This document shows, piece by piece, positions 52,186-60,627 of a stretch of DNA of 64,000 nt. Position numbers and translations under genes: made by a program. This stretch comes from Burkholderia sp. Ax-1724 (GTDB lineage Bacteria > Pseudomonadota > Gammaproteobacteria > Burkholderiales > Burkholderiaceae): assembly GCF_011752995.1 (NCBI RefSeq), contig NZ_VWWL01000026.1:1-64000 (forward strand). The letters are read 5' to 3'. Position 1 is the stretch's first letter. Each line of letters begins with the position of its first letter. Under the pieces are notes generated by a model. The model saw only the letters and a list, made by a program, of their open reading frames with translations. It was not told the origin of the DNA and searched no databases.

Positions 52186-53118
52186 ATGAGTTCAATTAAT
52201 AAAGCGGGGTCATCCAGCCATAGTCCAGGCGGCATAGCCGCGAATACTGAGCAAACACACGAGACTCGGAATCAAGGTCAAGCTCCTACAATCAGGCGCC
52301 AGGAGAGCCAAGGGGTCATCATAGGGAGACTGCAGAGTCTTCGCCGCATGGGAAGCGGACTATTGAGATCTAATCGTCAACCAGGAGGGGAAGTACCACC
52401 TGTTCCACCGTTGCCGCCAGGGTTTGCGGCATCTACCTCGAACCGGAGACACTCCGTTGACTCTGTTTCAGTGACGTCGACGCTCATCGAAGGCCTGAAT
52501 ACGTTGGGGTACGATGAGCAACGGCCATCGCGGGCCTCCGGCGACGGTCAGATAACGGGTCCATCCCGGGAGTCGCGCGTATCCAGAATGGGGCGAGCGA
52601 TGACGCGGGTTGGCCACACTCCTCCGGAAAAGTTGAATGCGGCGGCACGCGATGAAATCGCCCGCGGGGATGGCGCTAAACTTCGGCAAGCGCTCGCGAA
52701 TGGAGCCGATCCGACCGCCCAGTCCTCCGAACATAAGAACAATGCTTTCCACTTTCTTGCAAAGAACCCAACTACGGACACGATCCGGATCCTGCGGGAT
52801 TGGGGACTCACAAACCCAGACCGGAAGCCCCTGCTAGGCGACGCGCTGCGGGCCCTGAATTCGAAAGGCCGATCTCCGCTTCACGTCATGCAATTCAACA
52901 TTGGCCGAGCGCACGAAGCTAATGATGGAAAAAGCGCGCGGCTTCTCACGGAAGCGTTTAACCAGCTTTCGCCTTATGCCGGAAACCTTGAGAACCTTGT
53001 CGATGGTGCCGGCAGACATCTGAGCGAAATGCAGGCTCTCGGGCAACAGGCTCAGGTGCAACGCCGACGGGTGGATGAAACGGCCATAAGCAATCTGCAA
53101 GATGCCGGTTTTTTGTAA
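52186..53118 (+). CDS. Candidate type III secreted effector with ankyrin-like repeats
   Basis: 310 residues from ATG 52186 (AAAGGTG six bases upstream; GTG 52177 is part of that site). The N-terminus MSSINKAGSSSHSPGG has Ile4, no acidic residue in the first 21, and 7 Ser in the first 50, as in type III secretion signals. A disordered Ser/Pro/Arg region (to about 140) leads to an ankyrin-like part: EIARGDGAKLRQALANGADP, then NNAFHFLAKNP and GRSPLHVMQFNIG. Base composition and codon use are less GC-biased than neighbours, suggesting transfer. The upstream PIP box is strong support. The host target is unknown. Confidence 0.72.
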   Translation: MSSINKAGSSSHSPGGIAANTEQTHETRNQGQAPTIRRQESQGVIIGRLQSLRRMGSGLLRSNRQPGGEVPPVPPLPPGFAASTSNRRHSVDSVSVTSTLIEGLNTLGYDEQRPSRASGDGQITGPSRESRVSRMGRAMTRVGHTPPEKLNAAARDEIARGDGAKLRQALANGADPTAQSSEHKNNAFHFLAKNPTTDTIRILRDWGLTNPDRKPLLGDALRALNSKGRSPLHVMQFNIGRAHEANDGKSARLLTEAFNQLSPYAGNLENLVDGAGRHLSEMQALGQQAQVQRRRVDETAISNLQDAGFL

Positions 53119-53561
53119 CACCCGGTTTTGCTTTTGGCGACAGTAGCCAGGAAGGAGTATGACTAAGCGTCGGCGTGCGGAATGAACCTTGGCGATGCGC
53201 CGAAACAGCGGCGCATCGCCCGCAGCATAGTCTCTGCTTCGGGCTTGCGTTTAAAGCGAAGACATTACCCTGCCAGACAATGGGCCGACTGGTGCTACAC
53301 GTCAAGCTACCATTGCCGACAGTGCTGTCTTCTTCGACATCGATCTTGCTCTCTCAACTCCTTTGTCATCATCGCCTCGCTCAAAATCGGGGCGAAGACT
53401 GACGCCGGAGCGTTACGTCATTCCAATCATCCAATAGCCGGAGACTTCGCACCACCAGCGACGCAGGCGGAGCAGCAAGGCAGGCGCGACGGCTGGGATG
53501 AACGTGGAGGCAGCGCAACCCGCCGCCGGGACGATATCGATCGGCACACTCGCCATCAAGC
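53119..53561. other. Intergenic region behind the effector candidate
   Basis: About 440 bases with one strong hairpin (53191-53220) and no convincing gene. Minus-strand open sequence running upstream from the LysR stop has no motif. The right part (from about 53440) returns to the GC-rich style of the core genome. Confidence 0.5.
53191..53220. terminator. Strong hairpin after the effector candidate
   Basis: GGCGATGCGCCG (53191-53202) and CGGCGCATCGCC (53209-53220) form a perfect 12-bp stem with a 6-base loop AAACAG, 72 bp after the stop at 53118. No T-run follows; it may act as a terminator or mark the island edge. Confidence 0.5.
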
Positions 53562-54479
53562 CTATAGCCTTCGCAGCGCAAACGGGCCGGCAGCCAGTTG
53601 CTGGCGCAGAAACTCGATCGCCACGCGCACCTTTGCCGAAGCCGAAGAACGTGCGGTCGACACGGCCCATACGTCGGCCGGGCGCGAGTAATCGGGAAGG
53701 ATGCGCACGAGCGCGCCCGACTCGATGCTCTCGGCGACATCCCACTCGGATGCCATGATGATGCCGTGTCCGTCGTGCGCCCATTCGCGCACGATGTCGC
53801 TCTGGTTCGACGCCATCGGCCCCGTCACCTTCACGAACTCCGCGCCGTTCGGCCCGTTCAGTTGCCACACGCCGAATGCCTGCTGACGATCGCGAAATGC
53901 CAGGCAGTCGTGCTGGACCAGGTCGGGCAGCGATTTGGGCGCTCCGTGCTTCTCGACATAGCTCGGCGAGGCACACAGTACGCGCGTACTCTCGGACACC
54001 TTGTGCGGAATGACGGCCGCTTCCTGGACTTCCCCCACGCGGATGTCGAGGTCGAAGTTCTCTCCGACGAGGTCCACGCGCCGATCGACGAGTTCGAGCC
54101 AGATTTCGAGTCCGGTATGGCGCTCGCGCAGCATCGAGAGAATCGGCGTGACATGCAGCCGTCCGAGCCGGAGGCTGGTGCTGATCCGCAAGGTGCCGCG
54201 CGGTTCGCGCTCGCCGCCGGCGAGCAGGTCGTTCATCTCGACCACTTCCTCGAGAATGCGACGCGCGCGGCTGTAGGCGATATCGCCGTCTTCCGTCACG
54301 GCGACGCGCCGCGTCGTGCGATGAAAGAGCTGTACGCCCCACATGGCTTCCAGTGCGGCGATGCGCTTGCTGACGTAGGGCGGCGAGGTGCCGAGTTCGG
54401 TCGCCGCCGCAATGAAGCTCCCACGCCGGGCGACCGCGCAAAGCACGCGCAGATCGCGAAGATAAAGTTCATTATTCAT
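53562..54479 (-). CDS. LysR-family regulator (DmlR-like)
   Basis: 305 residues from ATG 54479. N-terminus LRDLRVLCAVARRGSFIAAA with recognition helix SPPYVSKRIAALEAMWGVQL. The effector domain contains LDIRVGEVQEAAVIPHKVSE and REWAHDGHGIIMASEWDVAE, as in the DmlR subgroup that often senses hydroxy-dicarboxylates. It diverges from the gene at 54597 with an AT-rich dyad in between, so it likely controls the four-gene operon 54597-58520. Confidence 0.86.
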   Translation of the reverse strand: MNNELYLRDLRVLCAVARRGSFIAAATELGTSPPYVSKRIAALEAMWGVQLFHRTTRRVAVTEDGDIAYSRARRILEEVVEMNDLLAGGEREPRGTLRISTSLRLGRLHVTPILSMLRERHTGLEIWLELVDRRVDLVGENFDLDIRVGEVQEAAVIPHKVSESTRVLCASPSYVEKHGAPKSLPDLVQHDCLAFRDRQQAFGVWQLNGPNGAEFVKVTGPMASNQSDIVREWAHDGHGIIMASEWDVAESIESGALVRILPDYSRPADVWAVSTARSSASAKVRVAIEFLRQQLAAGPFALRRL

Positions 54480-54486
54480 CTTCAGG

Positions 54487-54516
54487 TTATTTATGTGATA
54501 TCAGATCGATAAATAA
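54487..54516. promoter_or_regulatory. LysR operator in the divergent gap
   Basis: TTATTTAT (54487-54494) and ATAAATAA (54509-54516) form an 8-bp inverted repeat with a 14-bp spacer; flanking GG/CC extend it with a gap. AT-rich and just 8 bp from the LysR start. Confidence 0.55.
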
Positions 54517-54596
54517 TAACCGATCAAGTTCATAGTAATGTGTCGCCATACGATCCGGCGCGCATCGTGCGTGGCCGGCAACACAGGAGACACGTC

Positions 54597-55271
54597 ATGG
54601 CCGCGGGCCACGCATTCCTTGCCATCTGGCACGACATCGAAACAGGCGAGACGCAGGCGTTCGAGCGCTGGCATACGCGCGAGCATATGCCGGAGCGCAT
54701 CGGCATTCCGGGCTTTCTTGCCGCGCGCCGCTACGTCAACTGGTCGCTGCCGAAGCATGGCTGCTTCACGCTGTACGACGGCGCGCATATCGAAACCTTC
54801 CGCTCGCCGGGCTATCTCGCGCGCCTGAACGATCCGACCGAATGGTCGAAGCGCATGCATCCCGTCTTCCGCAATTTCATTCGCGGCGCCTGCGTGGTGA
54901 CCGCGGGCATGGGCGATGGGGTGGGCGGCGCGTGCTCGACCTATCGCCTGACGCTCGACGCAAGCCGCCGTGACGACGTCATGCGCGTTTGCGCCGGCGC
55001 GCTGTACGACATCGCGGCCATCGACGGTGTGATTAGCGTGCGTCTCGGCTCGAACGTCGCCGACGTGACGAGCGTGCGCACGAAAGAGACCGAGCTGAAA
55101 GGCCCCAATCGGGAAGACGTATTCGATGCGGTCGTCATCGTGGAGGGTCTCGGTCTCGACGAACTCGGGGCGGCGCGCGAACGCGTGCTCGCTGCGTTGC
55201 GCACGGAAGGACTACTCGATATCGAAGCGGCCGATTACCGGCTTTCGCAATTGCTGTCGCACGCTCGCTGA
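54597..55271 (+). CDS. Ferredoxin-like fold protein (EthD/DUF4286-like)
   Basis: 224 residues from ATG 54597 (CAGGAG site); an upstream ATG at 54540 precedes the ribosome site. The N-terminal half WHDIETGETQAFERWHTREH, MPERIGIPGFLAARRYVNW resembles EthD/DUF4286 dimeric alpha-beta barrel proteins; the second half appears to repeat the fold (CSTYRLTLDASRRDDVMRV). Such proteins occur beside degradation enzymes with unknown roles, sometimes as isomerases or lyases. It heads the operon with carrier, epimerase and isomerase. Confidence 0.65.
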   Translation: MAAGHAFLAIWHDIETGETQAFERWHTREHMPERIGIPGFLAARRYVNWSLPKHGCFTLYDGAHIETFRSPGYLARLNDPTEWSKRMHPVFRNFIRGACVVTAGMGDGVGGACSTYRLTLDASRRDDVMRVCAGALYDIAAIDGVISVRLGSNVADVTSVRTKETELKGPNREDVFDAVVIVEGLGLDELGAARERVLAALRTEGLLDIEAADYRLSQLLSHAR

Positions 55272-55342
55272 ACTTCGCATGCACACGCTTTTCTGAGCGC
55301 AGCTGGTGCTCAGGATTTCAAGCGGAAAAAAGGAGGAGACCC

Positions 55343-56734
55343 ATGTCTAAAGCAACCCCTGCAAGTTTTCGCACTACCGACGATTCCCCGTTGCAGCGGG
55401 AAACGATGTCTGTTGTGATCCGCAAGATATCGCCCTTTGTCGGACTGCTGTTTTTCGTGGCGTTCCTGGATCGGGTGAACGTCAGCTTCGCCGCCATCAC
55501 CATGAAGACCGATCTCGGACTCTCCGACGTCGCGTACGGCACGGGAGCGGGGCTTTTCTTCATCGGTTATTTCCTCGCGGAGATACCGAGCAACATGATG
55601 CTGGAGCGCTTCGGCGCGCGTCGCTGGCTGGCGCGCATCATGATCAGCTGGGGCCTGATTTCGGTGGCGATGGCCTTCGTGAATAGCGCCACGTCCTTCT
55701 ACGTATTGCGCTTTCTTCTCGGGCTCGGCGAGGCGGGCTTCTATCCGGGGCTCATGCTGTACTTCACCTACTGGTTTCCGATGCGCTACCGCGCGCGCGT
55801 GGTCGGCTTTCTGATGTTCGCCATTCCGGTGGCGAGCTTCGTCGGCGCACCGCTTTCGACCGGCCTCATGACGCTTCTCGATGGCGCTCACGGCTTGCCG
55901 GGCTGGCGCTGGCTTTTCGTCCTCGAAGGATTGCCGGCCGTGATTCTCGGTATCGCGACGATGCGCTATCTCGCGGACAACCCGCTCAAGGCGCGTTGGC
56001 TGCGCAACGATCAACGCGCCTGGCTCATCGAGGTGCTGGACGGCGAGCGTGCGCTCGCCAAGGTGCACGCCAAGGGCGGCTGGCTCGCGGCGATTTCGAA
56101 TCCGAAGGTGCTGTGCGTCGTGCTGATGCTCGCATTGAACGGCCTCGCCACGAATGGCGTGAACTTCTGGCTGCCGCAACTCGTGAAGAGCTTCGGGTTG
56201 TCCACCTTCCAGACCGGCCTTGTCGCATCGATTCCTTATGGCTTCGCCGGCATCGCAGTCGTGTTCTGGGGACTGCATTCCGACTTCAAGCGCGAGCGCG
56301 TCTGGCATTACGCGATCGCCGGATGGGTCGCGGCCGCGGGTCTCTTTATCGCGGGATACACGCTGAATCAGCCGGTGCTCAACATCGCGGCGCTGACGCT
56401 CGCCGTCATCGGCGTCAACGCGACGCAGCCCGCGTTCTGGACCATGACCGGCCTCGTGCTGGCGGGAACCAATGCGGTGGCGGTCGGTTTCGCCTTCGTC
56501 AATTCGCTCGGCAATCTGACGGGTTACGTGGGCCCGGTACTGGTCGGCTGGCTCAAGCAGAGCACGGGCAGCTTCGGCACCGCGCTGTTTGTTCTCGGCT
56601 GCACGACGGTGCTGATGGGCGCATTGCCGTTCACGCTGCGCCGCTACATCGTCGAGCAGGAGCACGGTAGCGGGACGGTGGCGCATGCCGTTTCCGACAA
56701 GGTGCGCGCGGGCGACCCTACCGGACGCGCGTGA
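55343..56734 (+). CDS. MFS transporter, anion:cation symporter (ACS) type
   Basis: 463 residues, GGAGGAG site before ATG 55343. ACS family marks: SPFVGLLFFVAFLDRVNVSF, GAGLFFIGYFLAEIPSNMML and GFYPGLMLYFTYWFPMRYRA, with twelve helices. The family imports hexuronates, tartrate, phthalate, galactonate and similar organic anions. With a sugar-type isomerase and SDR enzyme behind it, a sugar acid or polyhydroxy acid is likely. Confidence 0.88.
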   Translation: MSKATPASFRTTDDSPLQRETMSVVIRKISPFVGLLFFVAFLDRVNVSFAAITMKTDLGLSDVAYGTGAGLFFIGYFLAEIPSNMMLERFGARRWLARIMISWGLISVAMAFVNSATSFYVLRFLLGLGEAGFYPGLMLYFTYWFPMRYRARVVGFLMFAIPVASFVGAPLSTGLMTLLDGAHGLPGWRWLFVLEGLPAVILGIATMRYLADNPLKARWLRNDQRAWLIEVLDGERALAKVHAKGGWLAAISNPKVLCVVLMLALNGLATNGVNFWLPQLVKSFGLSTFQTGLVASIPYGFAGIAVVFWGLHSDFKRERVWHYAIAGWVAAAGLFIAGYTLNQPVLNIAALTLAVIGVNATQPAFWTMTGLVLAGTNAVAVGFAFVNSLGNLTGYVGPVLVGWLKQSTGSFGTALFVLGCTTVLMGALPFTLRRYIVEQEHGSGTVAHAVSDKVRAGDPTGRA

Positions 56735-56788
56735 GCGTTTCCAGAACGATAGCGAAGGAATAGAGAAGGACAGCGAAGGAGCGACTCC

Positions 56789-57688
56789 ATGAAGGTACTG
56801 ATTACGGGCGGCGGCGGCTTCCTCGGGGCGTGGATCGTGCGCGCGCTCATCGCGCGCGGCATCGACGTGCGCCTGATGGAATGGCGTGACGATCGAAGCA
56901 TCGCGACCGCCGTGCTCGGGGCGTCGGCGGCAACGCTCGACTGGCGCGTGGGCGACGTGCGTCGCGCGGAAGACGTGCGCGCCGCGATGCGCGATTGCGA
57001 TCACGTCATCCATCTGGCGGGACTGCTGACGCCCGCCTGCAAGAGCGATCCGCTGCTGGGCGCGGTGGTCAACGTCATCGGCACGCTGAATGTATTCGAG
57101 GCCGCGAGGCAGGCCGGTATTCGCAAGGTACTCTATTCGAGCAGCGGCGGCGTCTACGGACCCGATGATCCCGAGGTGCCTTTTCCGACCACGCACTATG
57201 GCGCGTTCAAACTCGCGAACGAGGGATCGGCGCGCGCATATTGGCTCGACCACGGCATCGCGAGCATCGGCTTTCGCCCGTTCGTCATTTACGGCCCCGG
57301 TCGCGAGACGGGACTCACGGCGGGCCCGACGCTCGCCTGCCGCGCGGTGGCGCGGGGCGAACCGTATGTCATTCCCTATACGGGACGCTCGGGCCTCGTG
57401 TTCGTCGGCGATGTCGCGGCGGCCTACGAGCGTGCGCTACTGCGCAGCTTCGATGGCGCTCACGTGGTTAATCAGCCGGGGCATAGCACCGACATGAGCG
57501 ACGTGATCGACGAATTGCGTCGCATCGATCCCGCGGCGGACATTCGCGCGGAAGGTCCGCCGATGCCCAGTCTGTCGACGGCGATTGGCGCGACCGGCGA
57601 GGACGTGCTCGGCGCGCTGCCTCTGACGCCGGTTCGCGAGGGTCTGCGTCGGACAGTCGAACATTATCGCGTGGCGCTCGTCGCCTGA
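56789..57688 (+). CDS. NAD-dependent epimerase/dehydratase (extended SDR)
   Basis: 299 residues. N-terminal MKVLITGGGGFLGAWIVRAL (GxxGxxG), VIHLAGLLTPAC, SSSGGVYG and active-site Tyr-Lys in THYGAFKLANEGSARAYWLD. It is an extended SDR like UDP-sugar epimerases, D-erythronate dehydrogenase (DenD) or uronate dehydrogenase. DenD/uronate dehydrogenase-type oxidation of a sugar acid would fit the ACS carrier. It starts 54 bp after the carrier and 28 bp before the TIM-barrel gene. Confidence 0.85.
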   Translation: MKVLITGGGGFLGAWIVRALIARGIDVRLMEWRDDRSIATAVLGASAATLDWRVGDVRRAEDVRAAMRDCDHVIHLAGLLTPACKSDPLLGAVVNVIGTLNVFEAARQAGIRKVLYSSSGGVYGPDDPEVPFPTTHYGAFKLANEGSARAYWLDHGIASIGFRPFVIYGPGRETGLTAGPTLACRAVARGEPYVIPYTGRSGLVFVGDVAAAYERALLRSFDGAHVVNQPGHSTDMSDVIDELRRIDPAADIRAEGPPMPSLSTAIGATGEDVLGALPLTPVREGLRRTVEHYRVALVA

Positions 57689-57716
57689 CGATCCAGCTTA
57701 TCCGGGAGAACATCAC

Positions 57717-58520
57717 ATGAAGTTATTGGGCGCGCATACCTTCGGCACTGTATGGACGCATGATGCGGCAGGCGCCATTGCTGCGTTTTCTGAGCTTGGC
57801 TTTCGCGATTTCCAGTTGATGGCGATGGCCCCGCATCTGGACCCGTGGACCTGGCAGGCCGCGTTGCCGCCGCTGCAGCGTGCGCTCGATGCGTGCGGCG
57901 CACGCGTGATCGCCGTCGATCTGCCGAGCAGCGACATCAATATCGCAAGCTCGACGCCCGCTGCCGTGGAGTTCGCGATGGCGACCTACGAACAGGCGAT
58001 GTCGCTGGCGCATGCGGTGAACGCGAAGTGGCTCACGATCAACTCGGGCCGCAAGCATATGCTTCTGCCGCCGCCCGACGAGCGTCTTCTTCAGGTGTAC
58101 TCGCAAGCGCTCGAACGGCTTGCGCATCGCGCGGGCGAGCTCGGCATGCGCATCCTGATCGAGAACATTCCCGGCTGCCTGCTGGATACGGCTGCGGCGC
58201 TTGCGCAGTTTCTCGACCGACACGACTTCGGCAATGTGGACGTGCTCTATGACGTCGCCAACGCGGCCGCGATAGGAGAAGACCCCGTGGACGGACTCGC
58301 GTTGCTCTCGCCGCGCGTCGCGGTCGTGCATCTTTCGGATGCGGGCAAGGGCAAATGGCAGCATGCGCCGATCGGTTCGGGCGACATCGACTTCGAGGCG
58401 ATACGCCGGCAACTCGCGGATATGCAATTCGCGGGGGACGTGGTGCTGGAGATTATCAGCGCGCGCCCGATCGAGGACCTGCGCGCTTCTCTCGAGAGGC
58501 TGCGCGCGCAAGGCTGGTGA
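57717..58520 (+). CDS. Sugar phosphate isomerase/epimerase (xylose-isomerase-like TIM barrel)
   Basis: 267 residues of the AP-endonuclease-2/xylose-isomerase fold: LGFRDFQLMAMAPH, AKWLTINSGRKHM, GMRILIENIPGCLLD with the metal-binding Glu, VDVLYDVANAAAIGEDPVDG, VAVVHLSDAGKGKWQHAPIG and GDVVLEIISARP. The metal ligands (Glu, Asp, His, Glu) appear present. Typical reactions are isomerisation of 3-oxo or hydroxy sugar acids (as OtnI/Hyi). Last gene of the operon under the DmlR-like regulator. Confidence 0.83.
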   Translation: MKLLGAHTFGTVWTHDAAGAIAAFSELGFRDFQLMAMAPHLDPWTWQAALPPLQRALDACGARVIAVDLPSSDINIASSTPAAVEFAMATYEQAMSLAHAVNAKWLTINSGRKHMLLPPPDERLLQVYSQALERLAHRAGELGMRILIENIPGCLLDTAAALAQFLDRHDFGNVDVLYDVANAAAIGEDPVDGLALLSPRVAVVHLSDAGKGKWQHAPIGSGDIDFEAIRRQLADMQFAGDVVLEIISARPIEDLRASLERLRAQGW

Positions 58521-58671
58521 TAACGCGCGCGGGGAGAGGCTGAGACCGGCAAGCACGGGCGGCAACCGCAAGGCTGGCCGCTTGGTCTTGCGCGATGCCG
58601 GGTCAGGCTCCGGGGGCTGTAAGTGCCGCCGGTGCCGTATGCATCGCGTTATCGGATGGCGCGCGCGGTGC

Positions 58672-59586
58672 TCAGCTTTGCGGCCCGGACGGCTGGTTTG
58701 CCGGCGTGCCGCGGTCGGTACGCTGCTCGATCGCGCGGATGACCGCGATCATGTCCTGTTGCCCGTGGCCGAGTGCTTCGGTTTCGCCATAAAGCGCGTG
58801 GCAGAGGTCGAGCAGCGGCGACGCAATACTCGCGTCTCTCGCGGCCTCGGCCACGAGGCGACTGTTCTTCAGCACGTCGGTGATGGCGGCCTGCACCGAA
58901 AAGTTCTGCGTGGCCAGCTTGTCCAGCTTCACGCGCGATACGTCGCTGGCCATCGGTCCGGCATTGAGCACATTGGCGAACTGCGCGAGATCGATGCCGT
59001 GGCGCTCGGCGAAGTGTATGGCCTCGGTCAAACCCGTGACCATGGTGATGAGAAACAGATTGACGGCGAGTTTCATCGTCAGGGCCGACGGCACCGCACC
59101 GCACACGAAGCTGTCGCGACACAGCGGCTTGACGAGCGCACGCACTGCTTCGACATCGGCGGCGGCGCCTGCGAGCATGACGACGAGCTGGCCCGCTTCG
59201 GCGGGCTTGCGCGAGCCCGAAACGGGCGCCTCGACGTAACGGCCGCCCGCCGCCTCGATCTCGGCCGCCAGCGCCTGGGAATATCCGGCCGACGTGGTCC
59301 CCATGTTGACGATCGTATGGCCGCCGACGCGCGCGCCGAATGCCGGCGTGCCGCGGCCAAGAACGGCATCGATCGCGGGATCGTTGGCGAGCATGAGGAT
59401 CACGGTCCGGCACTGCGCGAAGACCTCGCCGGCTTCCTTGACGACTTGCGCACCGGCGTCGCGCAACGTGCCGTAGTGTCCCTGGGAGCGGCTCCAGGCG
59501 ACGAGCGGCGTGCCGGCCCGCACGAGGTTGAGCGCCATCGGCGTGCCCATGACGCCGAGACCAATGAATCCGACTGCTGTTTGCAT
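58672..59586 (-). CDS. NAD(P)-dependent beta-hydroxyacid dehydrogenase (GarR/3-HIBADH family)
   Basis: 304 residues. GFIGLGVMGTPMALNLVRAG (NADP site), substrate loop EAPVSGSRKPAEAGQLVVML, catalytic Lys in MKLAVNLFLITMVTGLTEAI. Members oxidise tartronate semialdehyde/glycerate, 3-hydroxyisobutyrate or L-threonate (LtnD). It lies downstream of the FadR-type regulator on the same strand with a 191-bp gap, and between two sugar-acid loci; it could serve either. Confidence 0.86.
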   Translation of the reverse strand: MQTAVGFIGLGVMGTPMALNLVRAGTPLVAWSRSQGHYGTLRDAGAQVVKEAGEVFAQCRTVILMLANDPAIDAVLGRGTPAFGARVGGHTIVNMGTTSAGYSQALAAEIEAAGGRYVEAPVSGSRKPAEAGQLVVMLAGAAADVEAVRALVKPLCRDSFVCGAVPSALTMKLAVNLFLITMVTGLTEAIHFAERHGIDLAQFANVLNAGPMASDVSRVKLDKLATQNFSVQAAITDVLKNSRLVAEAARDASIASPLLDLCHALYGETEALGHGQQDMIAVIRAIEQRTDRGTPANQPSGPQS

Positions 59587-59777
59587 AGGACCGCTCCAGG
59601 GTGAGGGAGATAACGGGAAGATGCGTGCGCGTCAATACGGCGGCATTTCCAATGCGTGCCCCGCATTGTGAGGCGTATCGGCATTTGCGTCAGCGATTCG
59701 CACAACGGCAGGGGCAAGCCGATCAGACCATCACGGCCGCATCGCGCCTCGAGCAGCGGGCAGTGGGCGCAGCGGCG

Positions 59778-60512
59778 TTACTCGTCGTCCGTTTGCTGCT
59801 GCGCGGAGCGCAGCCTGCGCATTTCCGTGTCGTCGAGATGTTCGAGCATTGCGCGGTGCGCGCCGGGCCCGTCACCCGCGAGAATGGCGTCGAGAATCGC
59901 CTTGTGAAGCGGCAATGAGATCGCGTGGTTTTCTTCCGCGCGCGAATTGGTCAGATGCAGCGATGCCAGCATCGTCGCGCGGATCGCATGGGCCAGCGGC
60001 AACAGGAAGCGGTTGTGCGCGGCGAGCAGGATGGCCGTGTGGAACTCCAGATCGGCTTTGATGAAGCCTTCGGTGTCGTCGGTGTGCGCGCCCGTGGCCA
60101 TCGCTTCATACGCCGACGCGAGCCGCGTCTTGTCTTCCGGTCCGGAGCGGGTCGCCGCCAGGGCCGCCGCGGACGGCTCGACGAGCCGGCGCATTTCGAT
60201 CAGATCCACCAGCACTGGTGCGTTTGCGCTGAGCTGGCTGTGCCAGCCGAGCACGGCCGGGTCGAGCTGATGCCAGTTCGGCGGTGCTGTCACCAGCGTG
60301 CCGCGTTTCTGGCGCGACTCGATCAGCCCTTTGGCGGCCAGAACCTGCAGCGCTTCGCGCAGCACCGTCCGGCTCACGCCGTACTGCGCCAGCAGGTTCT
60401 CTTCTGCCGGCAGCGGACTGTCAGGCTCCAGCTTCCCGGAGACGATTTCGCGCCCAAGCGCATCCACTACCTGTTCGGTGCGCGTTTTGGGCAAGGGACC
60501 TTTCAACATCAT
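59778..60512 (-). CDS. GntR/FadR-family regulator (FCD domain)
   Basis: 244 residues; M1 or M2 may start. Winged helix TEQVVDALGREIVSGKLEPD and YGVSRTVLREALQVLAAKGL, with QKRGTLV wing. The FCD ligand domain has LVDLIEMRRLVEPSAAALAA, the metal-site Asp/His in KADLEFHTAILLAAHNRFLL and HKAILDAILAGDG. It is closest in look to DgoR/galactonate-type regulators. It diverges from the enolase-superfamily dehydratase at 60628, its probable target. Confidence 0.87.
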   Translation of the reverse strand: MMLKGPLPKTRTEQVVDALGREIVSGKLEPDSPLPAEENLLAQYGVSRTVLREALQVLAAKGLIESRQKRGTLVTAPPNWHQLDPAVLGWHSQLSANAPVLVDLIEMRRLVEPSAAALAATRSGPEDKTRLASAYEAMATGAHTDDTEGFIKADLEFHTAILLAAHNRFLLPLAHAIRATMLASLHLTNSRAEENHAISLPLHKAILDAILAGDGPGAHRAMLEHLDDTEMRRLRSAQQQTDDE

Positions 60513-60545
60513 GGCCTGGGGTTTTCCCGCTTAAAAGGTGAGTGA

Positions 60546-60555
60546 ATTATATAAT
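60546..60555. promoter_or_regulatory. AT-rich palindrome in the FadR/dehydratase gap
   Basis: ATTATATAAT, a 10-bp palindrome within an AT-rich patch (60540-60570) of the 115-bp divergent gap. It may be a -10 region or part of the FadR-type operator; the spacing does not decide. Confidence 0.35.
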
Positions 60556-60627
60556 AATATTTAATACATCGATCTAGGCTTGCCGTACCGAGGCGATGCC
60601 AGTCAATCAATTCGCCAAGGAGCCCAG

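Noticed and set aside
55310..57253. 647-codon minus-strand open frame
   Set aside because: Shadow of the ACS carrier and SDR genes; no motif or ribosome site.
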